NCBI GenBank assembly: GCA_029851415.1
Contig: CM056742.1
Span: 191,499,344-191,563,343 of the forward strand
DNA: 64,000 bases
Source of the DNA: Eretmocerus hayati
Lineage: Eukaryota > Arthropoda > Insecta > Hymenoptera > Aphelinidae
Reading direction: 5' to 3'
The number at the start of each line of letters is the position of its first letter. Within the stretch, counting starts at the first letter, position 1. Positions 44,301-53,500 of this stretch are shown in pieces. The position numbers were made by a program, and so were the translations under genes. The notes beneath the pieces are model-generated. The model saw only the letters and a program-made list of their open reading frames with translations, ran no database searches and was not told the DNA's origin.

Positions 44301-47300
44301 AGAATCGTTATCTAACATCACTGAATGAACTCACGAGGCACAATGCCGAATAACCGGGATTAGCTCGAGTACTCGTTGCACAAATTGTTATGTTTTACCG
44401 ATGAGTCGCCGTCGAGTTCCCTGCATGGGATTGCCTTGAGGGAGCGTTGGAAGAAATTTGTCGGCCCGATTGCGGGTTGGACCATCTCAGTGTCCGATGC
44501 GAGACACGCTTTTCTAAACTCTCGTGACCGACTCTGCCTACCACAGACCTTCTGCCGGGCGCTGATCCTGCTGCGGAACAAGGGCCTGCTGGAACCGACG
44601 GCGCTGCTGAGCCTGTTCTTTGAGCTGCTGCGCTGCCAGGACAAGGCGCTGCGTCAGTTCCTGCAGCAGCACATAATAAGTGACGTGCGCGGCGTCAACG
44701 CGGCCCGCTCGTCCAGCTGCAAGCTCAACACGGCGCTGCAGAACTTCATGTTCAAGATGCTCGGCGACGCGAACGCCCGCGCGGCCAAGATGTCGCTCGA
44801 CATAATGTGCGAGCTGTACCGGCGCCGAGTCTGGAACGAGCCAAAGACGGTCAACGTCATCGCCCAGGGCTGCTTCTCCAAGATAGCCAAGGTGCGCGTC
44901 GCCAGTCTCAAGTTCTTCCTGGGCAGCGACTCGGACGGCAGCGGCGACGGCGACGGCGACGACGGCAGCAGCAGCAGCAGCGAGGACGAGCGCAACCAGC
45001 CCAGCCTCAAGGACACCATAATGGCCAACAAGGTCAACAAGAAGACCAAGAAGCGCCAGAAGCAGCTCAAGCGGGCCAAGCAGTTGTTCGCGGTGAGTGT
45101 ACGATGACGAACTCGCTCGGTGGACCAGGTCGATCAAGGGTGCGACTAACCGCGGTGCCTCGCATGCACCCACTTTCGTTTCGCAGAAATCCAAGAAGAA
45201 GAAGGAGCGCGCGCCGGCGTTCAACTTTTCGGCGCTGCACCTGATCCACGACCCCCAGGGCATGGCCGAGCGACTGTTCAAGCACATGGAGCGCAGCAAC
45301 GAGCGCTTCGAGGTCAAGCTGATGAGCCTCGACGTCGTGTCTCGGCTGATCGGGCTGCACTCGCTCCTCCTGCTCAACTTCTACCCCTACGTGCAGCGCT
45401 TCCTGCAGCCCCACCAGCGAGGTGCGTTCACTCCCGAGGCACTTGCCAGACCTCGTCGTTGCACGCCTCGGGCCTTGGAAGATCCATGCCAAATCTTCGA
45501 TCCCCCCCCCCCCCAACTTTGCAGACTTCAAAAGCTCGATGAAGACTCCTGGAACTCTCCCGATCCACTATTCGCCGAATTCGCCAAATTCGAGCTCTCG
45601 TTGCACCTTGCTCTATCTAATTGGGGTGCTATTTTCAGAGGTGACGAAGCTGCTCCAGTTCTCGGCGCAGGCGGCCCACGAGCTGGTGCCCCCGGACGTG
45701 ATGCAGCCCCTGCTCAAGACGCTTGTGAACAACTTTGTCACGGAGCGCAACTCGGCTGACGTGATGGCCATCGGGTGAGTTTCTCCCTTCGCAATGTTGT
45801 CGTAAATGGCCATCAACCAATAATACGGAGCGACCGAATCCGTCGACAGGTTGAACGCGGTGCGGGAGATCTGCGCGCGCTGCCCCCTGGCAATGGACGA
45901 GGACCTGCTGCGCGACCTGGTCCAGTACAAGACGTACCGCGAGCGCAGCGTGATGATGGCGGCGAGGTCGCTGATCGGGCTGTTCAGGCAGGCCCAGCCG
46001 GAGCTGCTGCACAGGAAGGACCGGGGCCGACCCACCGAGGCCGCCCGCGAGATCGCCCTCGATTCGTCGAGCCGACGCTACGGGGAGCTCGCCCCGCGCG
46101 AGTTCGTGCCCGGCGCCGAGCTGCTCCTGGAGCAGCGGCAGTCCAAGTCCGACGACGACGACGACGACGACGATTCTATGAGTGACGACGACGACGACGA
46201 CGACGGTAGCGAGGTTTGTATTAGCAGAGGCGAAGGGGTCAGTGGTATATACAAGTAGATCCGCGGAAACTCCCCTGGAACAAACTCAAAAATGGACGAA
46301 AGACAAAAGTAAGCTTCTGGGCTCGCAAGGTGGGTTTTTTCACTCCTGATCTCATCTATATTCAGGATCAAAGCTCAAACATATAAAAAGTTAAAAAAAT
46401 TGTTTAAGTGTTAAATCCCATAAGAGCTCAGCTTGAAATCGCAAATTGGTCACGGAATTGACATTTCGTGTTTGATCAGCGAAAATGGATCGAAGAGTTA
46501 TCGGATCGCTTTCTCCGCTTAGATGAGACTTTGGTATACCAAATACTTACGAAAAGTCGAACGAGATGCTGGAGTGTCGATCTTTTAGACGTGTTGGTAG
46601 ATGGCCACACTGAAAGACATCCGGGACCCCCACTGCCACCATCGCGACGTGAGTGCTCCCGGATTACGGGACGGCACGCGGTCTGAGGCTCGCGACCGCT
46701 GATGGTCCCGACTCTGATCAGCCACTGTCGCGGGAGAAGGCATGCGTTGCCGCGGCTATGGTGTCTCCATGTGTCGCTACGGTCGGGACCATGACCGATC
46801 TGGTGGAGCTATAGAGCACGTATACCTCGGCGTATACGTGCTCTGGAAATAGTAGATCTCGCACCGAGTTCATTTGTTTATGGTGAGTTCAACCTATTTC
46901 CATAAAATGTCTCCTGGTCCTAGAGACGTATGAATTCAAGCAAAATACCGAAGCAACATTGTTTAAACAAAAATTGTTTAAACAATCTAATAAAATTGTT
47001 TATTATGAATTCATATTATTAATAATAGGTAATTTTACGTATTTTAAACAGAAAGTTACTCTCGTCATTTTCTCCTAGGAGCCATTGTTTCTGAGCTATG
47101 AGCGTTTTTAGATTGAAGAAACTGAAAAAAGCATCTTGAAGAGCAGAAAAAATGCTAACTTTTTCAGGGTTTAGATGATTTTTATCGATTTTTTTTTTTT
47201 TTGAGTTTACAGACACTGGTGAAAAGATAAAAATTTTAGATATTTTTTACTTGTATTGAGACACCTGCAGTTTTTTTGCAAACGAGGATACGGCAATTCT

Positions 47301-49121
47301 GCAAGGAGCATCTTGTGGAGCGGAAAAAATGCTATGTGTAGTTATTCTTCGATTATTTTTCACGTTCCGCGTGTCAGAACGTACGAGCTATCAAAACACC
47401 CGAAATGATGGGTTTTTACCAAAAATTGCAAGAAAACGTTGAAAATCCGTCATTTTGGGTGTTTTGACAGCTCATACGTTCTGACACGCGGGACGTGAAA
47501 AATAATCGAAGAATACCGACACATAGCATTTTTTTCTGCTCTACAAGATGCCGTTTGCAGAATCGCCGTATCTTCGTTAGCGAAAAAACTGCAGGTGTCT
47601 CAATAAAAGTGAAAAATACATAAAATTTTTATCTTTCCACCAGCGTCTGGAGACTCTAAAAAGAATCGGTCTAAATCATTTGAATTCACAAATGTTAGCA
47701 TTTTTTCTGCTCTTCAAAATGCTTTTTTCAGATTTTCTGTACGATGCATAGAACTTGACTTACGGCTGTTTGATGTCAGGTTGTTTGAGCGTTTGCCCAT
47801 CGCGAACTTTTGAGCGGTACTGTAGATATGTAGGTTGGTGTCCCGGGGTGACTCATGTTCGAATAGACAAGTGGATGCGCGGGGCACCGGTACAGCGTGC
47901 GTCTCGATTCCGGGACCGCTACGGTCCCGACGAGATTGGGCGCGCCACGACCCGACTTTCAAGCGGCTTGCGTCCCGAATGTCTTTCAGTGCACGGAATT
48001 GACATTTCGACCCTTAGTTCGCGCTTTTCGACCCTTGAACGTCCAGCTAGGACTATTCTGACTTTTTGCTAAGAGAGAGCACAAAAAATACACAAGAAAC
48101 GTGTTTTGCCCGATCGATTGAAAACGGTTAGATGCGGCTAACTTAACTTAAACGCGTAGATGCGGCAACAGGCCGGGACACATTGCGAGCAACTTTCCGC
48201 GGATCTACTCATATACGTGAAAGGACGACTGAGCTCATCCCGTCTCGTGCGTTTCAGGACGACGAGGGCTGGATAGACGTGCAGCACAGCAGCGACGAGG
48301 GTGGAGATGGAGGCGAGGACGACGACGCAGAGGAGGAGGAGGAGCAGCAGCAGCAGACGAGCAAGAGCAGCGGTGGCCCCAAAGTTCAGGTGAGGAAGCT
48401 GCAGAAGAAGAGCAAGAGGTCCAAGCTGGAGAGGAAAAAGCGAAAGCTGCAGGAGAAACTCAAGATGCAGGAGCGGATGAACGCCCGCAAAAAGGTCGAA
48501 TACACCGCGGAGAAGAAGGCGAACGCGTCCAAGGTGTCCGCCGAGCGGCTGCTCACCGACGACGACTTCAAGAGGATAGACATGGCCATGGTGAAGCAGC
48601 AGGTCACCTACGCCAAGCGACCCTCCAAGAGGTCCGCCCAGGAGGCCAACGCGCCCGGCGAGCTCGTCCGCCTCGCCGACATCGAAAACATCCACAAGAA
48701 GAGGAAGCACGACAAGCAGTCTCGCCTCGAGAGCGTTCAGGTGGGTCGCTGTCACCTTGTTCTTGTGCGTGCTCTCGCAGCCACGGCATTGCGCAACGCC
48801 CTGGTTCGCTAGCTTCATTACACTCGAGAGCGACTGATTATTGTGCGCGAGCAGCATTGTGCATTCCAGATGTCGTAGCTGAACGCGACGGTACATAACG
48901 AGACTCTTATCAATTTTCAGAAAGGACAAGAGGACAGAGAGAAGTTCGGATACAAAGACGGCAGGCAGAATCCATTGTGCAGCAAGACGAACCGGGAGAG
49001 GAACAAGAAGAAGAACTTCCAGATGATAAAGCACAAGGTGAAGGGAAAAGTCAAGCGTTCCTTCAAGGAGAAGCAGATTGCCCTCAGAAATCACCTAGTC
49101 AAACTCAAGCGGATGAAGTGA
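32318..49121 (+). CDS. SDAD1: SDAD1, SDA1 homolog (60S ribosome biogenesis / nuclear export)
   Basis: Nucleolar protein required for 60S pre-ribosome maturation and export. Exons: 32318-32404, 32483-32587, 41196-41294, 44547-45092, 45187-45421, 45639-45774, 45850-46213, 48258-48740 and 48921-49121. All are phase-consistent, giving 751 aa. Family landmarks in order: [139 protein letters not shown] and the basic tail [18 protein letters not shown]. Poly-Asp runs are encoded by (GAC)n at about 46149-46203. Introns 2 (8.6 kb), 3 (3.3 kb) and 7 (2.0 kb) are filled with foldbacks, and intron 2 contains the ORC5 gene. Exons 4-8 are GC-rich, exons 1-3 are not. Confidence 0.95.
32588..35457. other. 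SDAD1 intron 2, first part
   Basis: AT-rich, no recognised gene. The region 34590-34850 contains GCGCATGCGAAGG and a GAATTCGAACC word resembling pieces seen near the foldback at 54936-55449, so a decayed repeat is possible. Confidence 0.4.
35458..36356. mobile_element. pogo/Tigger-like Tc1-mariner element, non-autonomous or decayed
   Basis: The ends CAGTAGAGCCTCG and CGAGGTTCTG are flanked by TA on both sides, the form typical of pogo/Tigger TIRs with TA duplication. The 899-bp interior is too short for an intact transposase. A minus-strand ORF at 35826-36080 (84 codons) has an acidic Ser/Glu-rich end, [13 protein letters not shown], that could be the C-terminal remnant of a Tigger/Jerky-type transposase. 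Confidence 0.6.
36361..38746. mobile_element. Outer foldback interrupted by FB-A copy 2
   Basis: Inverted arms of ~245 bp at 36361-36605 and 38510-38746. GGTGCGGCGCACGTACGTCA faces TGACGTACGTGTGCGGCGCC; CAATTGTTTTGGGTAGGACT faces AGTCCTACCCAAAACAATTG; TTTGCCAAAATTG faces CAATTTTGGCAAA. FB-A copy 2 sits asymmetrically between the arms, implying a later insertion or a composite structure. It lies in SDAD1 intron 2, directly abutting the pogo-like element. Confidence 0.75.
36682..38167. mobile_element. Foldback element FB-A, copy 2
   Basis: Two arms of ~730 bp (36682-37408 and 37438-38167) around a ~30-bp spacer. Ends TATATGTCGCAGG and CCTGCGACATATA are as in copy 1, with the same internal palindromes (GGCTCTTCATGAAGAGCC, AGCCTTTTCGTGAAAAGGCT). 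Only the outer ~260 bp match copy 1; the inner part is unrelated and itself inverted (GAGCAGGCGCGGCGTTGTTG facing CAACAACGCCGCGCCTGCTC). The near-identity of the arms suggests recent formation or gene conversion. Confidence 0.85.
38843..39400. mobile_element. Foldback with a small hairpin inserted in its right arm
   Basis: The arms run from 38843 and back to about 39400. GACATTGTCGAGTTTT faces AAAACTCGACCATGTC; ACAAGGGGAGGACCAGACC faces GGTCAGGTCCTCCCCTTGT; TGACGGAGTTACTCTAGATTC faces GAATCCAGAGTAACTCCGTCA in part. A ~43-bp hairpin (39258-39300; AAGTAACGCCGATT...AATCGGCGTTACTT) interrupts only the right arm. Lies in SDAD1 intron 2 upstream of ORC5. Confidence 0.7.
39641..40945 (+). CDS. ORC5: ORC5, origin recognition complex subunit 5 (single exon, nested in SDAD1 intron 2)
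   Basis: AAA+ subunit of the origin recognition complex, which loads MCM helicase at replication origins. 434 aa, essentially the length of human ORC5, with no intron. The Walker A loop GHVSCGKS covers residues 39-46. A Walker-B-like strand [19 protein letters not shown] is followed by [16 protein letters not shown]. Family blocks [56 protein letters not shown] and [11 protein letters not shown] follow in order. A basic insert ([12 protein letters not shown]) lies near residue 340. The similarity profile is ORC5, not ORC4 or CDC6. Codon use is AT-rich, unlike the GC-rich SDAD1 exons around it. Its poly(A) signal is 130 bp before SDAD1 exon 3. Confidence 0.95.
   Translation: MKNCIRSLNHDIRCRDSLIGDLYSLLCDRPLFQSIFVYGHVSCGKSLIVSKVLQYVQYNFSVINCLEHTSNKSIFEKILIDLRGFELLPENGYRLDNKCDNFVDFLSQIKDVAAKNSKPIVIVFESCERLRDMDANLMQAFLRLRELSKTEVCTIFTTDVVWHKFISKSGEQQPLKIHFPQYTQDEIQEILFHSTKPLDYDEDFYSNYLNLFLSVYYRFCRDLRELKYMAQKNFIKYVEPVRSGLININDRRSLWKHVCSTLKTNLEVLYLRMSAEDFDEQAKLSRDIESTAKLALSFELPFYAKFLLISAYLASYNPQSEDRRLFMKQGVPNKKRAYKKRSKPKTMTTREGPRCFPLRRMLAIFCSIIEGKIDVNAILLTQIPTMVQLGLLSVVDDSNIDEPKYKCCVGFDFVMVISKNVGFELKRYLYDYAN
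41062..41067 (+). terminator. ORC5 poly(A) signal AATAAA
   Basis: AATAAA 117 nt after the ORC5 stop codon, followed by a T-rich stretch. It lies inside the SDAD1 intron, so SDAD1 transcripts must bypass it to reach exon 3 at 41196. Confidence 0.7.
41295..42365. other. SDAD1 intron 3, first part, with a ~115-bp hairpin MITE
   Basis: A hairpin spans 41864-41978: TACGCGTCTCGTGCGGAAAC faces GTTTCCAGTACTCGACGCGTA, and AAACCAAGCTGGACG faces CGTCCAGCTCGGTTT. It belongs to the same family as 51719-51838. The remainder shows no gene. Confidence 0.65.
42366..44190. mobile_element. Composite foldback forming a three-way junction (SDAD1 intron 3)
   Basis: Three pairs of inverted arms in the order A-B-B'-C-C'-A'. 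A is about 42390-42650 and A' 43950-44185 (CCAGCGATGGCGGTG facing CACCGCCATCGCTGG). B is 42650-42860 and B' 42985-43205 (TGTTCCCGAGCGATAA facing TTATCGCTCGGGAAC). C is 43208-43385 and C' 43735-43945 (AGGATCAAAATCCCGTTTC facing GAAACGGGGTTTTGATCCT). The outer arms carry repeated TTGTTTAAAC words. The GC-rich loop between B and B' (42885-42970) looks foreign. No transposase seen. Confidence 0.75.
46214..48257. mobile_element. SDAD1 intron 7 with nested foldback related to the intron 3 element
   Basis: Inner arms of ~310 bp lie at about 47110-47420 and 47450-47745, centred near 47435 (TGTCAGAACGTACGAGCT facing AGCTCATACGTTCTGACA). An outer inverted pair, CACTGAAAGACATCCGGGAC at 46607 and GTCCCGAATGTCTTTCAGTG near 47972, encloses it. 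An 18-bp direct repeat CACGGAATTGACATTTCG occurs at 46451-46468 and 47992-48009. A short perfect hairpin AGAGCACGTATAC/GTATACGTGCTCT lies at 46813-46844. TTGTTTAAAC words and the segment TCATTTTCTCCTAGGAGCC resemble arm A/B of the intron 3 element. Confidence 0.7.
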
Positions 49122-49288
49122 GATCGTCTCAGCCTATCAATACTCTTATCCGTCATCGCGGATGGGGGCGTGTAATATACAGTTTGTGTAAGATATTAAT
49201 ACAGGGACCGAAAGAAGCCGTTGTGTGGCAATATATATGTATCTTTGTTCCATACCAGAAGTCTGAGGGCTGTTCTTTCGCTTTGAGG

Positions 49289-49294
49289 AATAAA
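49289..49294 (+). terminator. SDAD1 poly(A) signal AATAAA
   Basis: AATAAA 167 nt downstream of the SDAD1 stop codon; the only canonical signal nearby. Confidence 0.6.
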
Positions 49295-50528
49295 CTAGCA
49301 AGTGTGCTACTGTTAGAGATATTTATGTTGCATCAGTGGATTATAAGCAGATTACACAGCGAGTTTGACCCGAGTAAATTCCTGTGCGCATGAAGCGTAC
49401 GAGATCTGGCCAGGATTAGATACGCGACTTCTAAAATGGTGACTACGTGTCTTGGGAACATGATGACTCTTATCAGAAGCATCTTTCATTTTCCAGCTCG
49501 TATTCGTCAAACAGAGCTACAAAACATGTACTCGCGGAAACTGAGTGGGAACAGCGAAAGTCGGATCGTTCTTGCAAGCTCCAAGCTTTCGGCTTCAGGC
49601 GGGATTTTTAAAAAGTCGGACACGACAAAAGGGATTTGGCGGTCGTACGAACAAAGCGAGTCGAAAGAGTGCGATACCAAGCTCGTAATGTAGCGGTTTT
49701 AGTTGGCAGAGAAAAAAGCACGTTCGGATGGTATAGTTACGCAACCGCCTGACGGAGCAAACGTCTCGGAATTTCCATACTTTTGATTGCCGAGCGTCTA
49801 TTTGAATAATCCATTACCTGCTGTTCAGAGTGTGCATGTATCAGGTGGCCGCAGGCTAGTGCAGCTGTACCACTGCACACTCGATAGCCAGGCGCTTTGG
49901 CAGCGAGCACGTGCGTGTCGACGTGTGCATCCTGAGGGGGCGGAGATAAGCAGGTAGAGGGCGGGAGGCCTTGCAGCGAAACGCGCGCGCGCACACAGCT
50001 CGTATATACATCCGCACGCCGGCCGGTGTGGCCCTCGTATTTTTTTTTTCTTTTCGTCGGATCAGTGCCACGCCGCAGCACGCGGTCGCAACCGACAGTA
50101 TTGATACCGCGTGTGTCGAGCGTATCGTTCGGTGCATCTACTTGGATATCGTGATTACGGCGCCTTTAATTGGCAGGACCAGGTTCGTCCCAATTTCACC
50201 GGAATATTCTCGTCACCTCGAGTCCGCCCTGTAGTTAACATACGAGCCGACCCGTCTGGATCCACTGGCATCGGTGCCACACAAGAGGCGATTCTAGTCG
50301 CGCAACAGGTAATAATTGTGCTCCGGGCTCACGCACCTAATCATATAATACCCCATCGTTCTCGGCGAGTACCATAGTGAGATAATCGTTGCCGTCTCGT
50401 TCTCGTGCAGCCAGGTCGGACACGAGCAAAAGCTTGAGGCTGTACCCGCGACGCCGAGCATGATGCACCAGTGGCCTTGAAAATCGAGTTGATAGTCGTC
50501 CCCCAACGCGACGATCGGGCACGGGGCG
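49295..50528. promoter_or_regulatory. SDAD1-ATF6 spacer, ATF6 promoter and 5' UTR
   Basis: No recognised gene. It becomes GC-rich from about 49900, with a homopolymer T run at 50041-50049 and a TATATACA word near 50002 that could serve as a weak TATA box for ATF6. The numerous short frames on both strands at 49740-50380 overlap each other and are not conserved in any way I recognise. Confidence 0.4.
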
Positions 50529-53500
50529 ATGCTGCTGAACGACCAAGAGCCGCCGTGGGGTCGCCCAAACGACGACGACGACGACAACGAGGACGAGGAC
50601 GATCTGTACGAGCAGCGCCGTCGGCTTCAGCTGAGCCAGCACGTCTTCCCGGAACTTGGCACCATCCACTGCAACTTCGGTACGCCAGCAACGCATTGGC
50701 AATCTCACCTGCTCGTAATCTACCCTCCTGAGTAGCAAGTTACTGTGTTTCCGTGAACTCGATCCTAGTCTCAGGCGGATTACTGTGTTCGCTGTGAGGG
50801 GAATGACGCACCGTTCGACCGCTTGTATACATACTCAAAACCACGAAATGCGCGGGACTCGCAGTAAAGTGCTGAACCCGCGATATCGACGTACCGCAAA
50901 GTATCTCGAACTCAGTCGTAACGCATGCCGAGCTCTCCAACGATCTCGTGCCAATCATCTGCAATCATCGAATAAGCACTGACCAACTCGCTACTCGATC
51001 GATCGAGGGGTAGTGAACTTTTCGCCAACAGACGTTTTTCGCGCTTTACAGGCAGCTTCGAATTAGCTTCACGCCTTCTGTGTTTACTCGTGTAATTTTT
51101 GCGCTGGCGAGGGCATTGCTCGCCACGATTATCGGTTTGAATGGGAAACCGAATGAGTGTAGCTCACTGTCCTCTTCTGGAATACAAGTAGCCTTGCCGT
51201 GGCTATCGCTGCTTATTATCCCATTATCGCGAAAGCGCTCCCCGTTACCGCGGTAGCCCGCCTCGAGGTATCCTGCAAAAAACACCCGCATCGAGTGGCC
51301 GCGCGCTGATTAATATTGTTGGAAACACCGAGAAAATTTTGTACAACGCTATCACGCCGTTGTGAACTCACGCGGGTGACGCTCGCGATACGCTAACTTG
51401 CTCACCCGATCCAGAACCCATATCATCCGTCATCGTGACACGCCATATCCCGGCTCCCCTGCTTCTCGTTGAATGATTGACAAGATCCACTTTCTTATCT
51501 GATCCCTGGTTACTGTTTTCCATTGCAAGCGTTACGTCCGCAAGTGTCCACCATCAGTGGTATCATAAGTACTCCATATCTTCGGATTCCAGCTCTTGAC
51601 ATCAGTTATATGGGTCATGGAAATGAATCTCAATCGTCATTGGAAAATCTCGTGACGAAGTTTTGTCTACGGTAATGACAGTCCTTTCAGAACCATCAAT
51701 ACACATTCATATAATAGTATATTACGTATCGAGTGCTGGAAAACTTTTTTCTTCGTGGAAATCATGCTGGACGTCGGCGAAGCCGACGTCCAGTATGGTT
51801 TTCACGAAGTAAAAAGTTTTCCACACGAGATACGTAATGTGTTTTACATGCTAGTAGCGTAGAAACATTTGTTTCCAGGCTTTCTCGCAAAGCGAGGACG
51901 CCTGGAAACACGTGTTTCTACGCTACTCGCATGTAAAATCAGTGAGCGAGACGAAAATCAGATTCTCAATTTGTTTTCCAATGAGACACGCATACACGAC
52001 GAATAAGAATCATTGCGATTGTTAGTTTCCTTGACACGAGAATGGCGACGCTAATTCTCTCATTTAGGATAAGAATCGGCCACGTAGAGCAATGCTGTGC
52101 AAGTGTACTTTAGTCATAATCAAATCAATGATTATTTCTATCATGAGGTAGAGGGTTTTTACTGTTTTTCCATAAATTTAAAAAAAAATGTGAAGAATAC
52201 TTTTTTGCTGTCTTTGTTTCGGCAAACTTTTCAAGGTTGCAACTTGTTTCGATATAATACTGATGGGCTATTCAATAAATTTTCTGATGGATAATTTAGT
52301 AATGCTTTAACTATAGTCCTGATGATAATTCCGATCACTTCAAGAACACTTGACTGAAACTCTGATTGGAATAATCGAAATCACGATTATCTTTCAAGTT
52401 AATTTTTCGGCCTCACAAAATTACGATATTTACCGATGACTCCAGTAAATCTTGAAAATCACCGTCATAAATGGTCGGACACTATTCGATTAGAAATATC
52501 GTTTAGAGAAACACGTTTGTGATATCTTGACCGTAAGTTCGAAGTGCGATTGTACTTCTTTCAAGGATAACAAGAAGGGATCCAACCTGCTTGCGAGGTC
52601 TAGATTCGTCCCAAACTTTGGGAATCGCCTTATTTTGGTGGAAAATGAAAGTATCTCTGAAGATTTAATTCCATGGGCCTCCTGTATCAAGGAACAGCTA
52701 TGGAGATTAGCACTGTCAGTATACCTATGTGAGGTTTTCCAATACCGGCCCATATGGCTAATGCTAATATCCACGGCTATATCTCAGGATAGGAGGCCCA
52801 TGGGACCAAATTCTCCAAGATAACTTCAGTACTCACCAAAACGAGATGGTTCTCAAAGTTTTAGACGAATCCAGGACCCGCAAATTGGACCTCTCCTTGT
52901 AAGTGACAGAAAATCTACTAATTGGTCTATAAATGCGGGTCTTTCTAAATTGATCTAAATCATGTAAATTCCATGATTACTAATAGAGTTTTGAGTCCCC
53001 GTTTACATCACGAGGCGTTAATAATCCAAAGAGAACTTTGCGTTGTGTAATCTGTCAACTGTGGATAAAAATGTCCATTCGTGGAATATTATATCTCTCA
53101 GCACATGCTGTGCCTGGTATGAATTCGTGGACATAACTTTATTTTCCTCTTTTATATATATTAGGGTGTCCTTTATTTCCCAAGTTTCTCCGATCCTTCG
53201 TGCCACCCACCACAATCTAATCATTTGTTGAGATATTGCGATGGAAAAATTTTCGTGGACCTAGGTGATATTTAAGTGCTGTCCCACCAGAAGCGTTCTT
53301 GTCTGAATTATGGCCTCAAAACAAATTTTGATTCAGTAATCAACATTTCTTGCACAGGTGCGTGCTTCTATATCTCTAAAAGCATTTTCAATTGATAGCC
53401 AGTACGATTTCCTTTAAAATGACCACTTGCTGAAGTCAATTTGATTGACAAGAACTAGAGTTATGGCTGTTTTCGAAAGTTAGAAAATTCAAGGTATCAA

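Noticed and set aside
46149..46203. (GAC)n microsatellite as an intergenic repeat
   Set aside because: It is in the SDAD1 reading frame and encodes acidic runs typical of this protein, so it was kept as coding.
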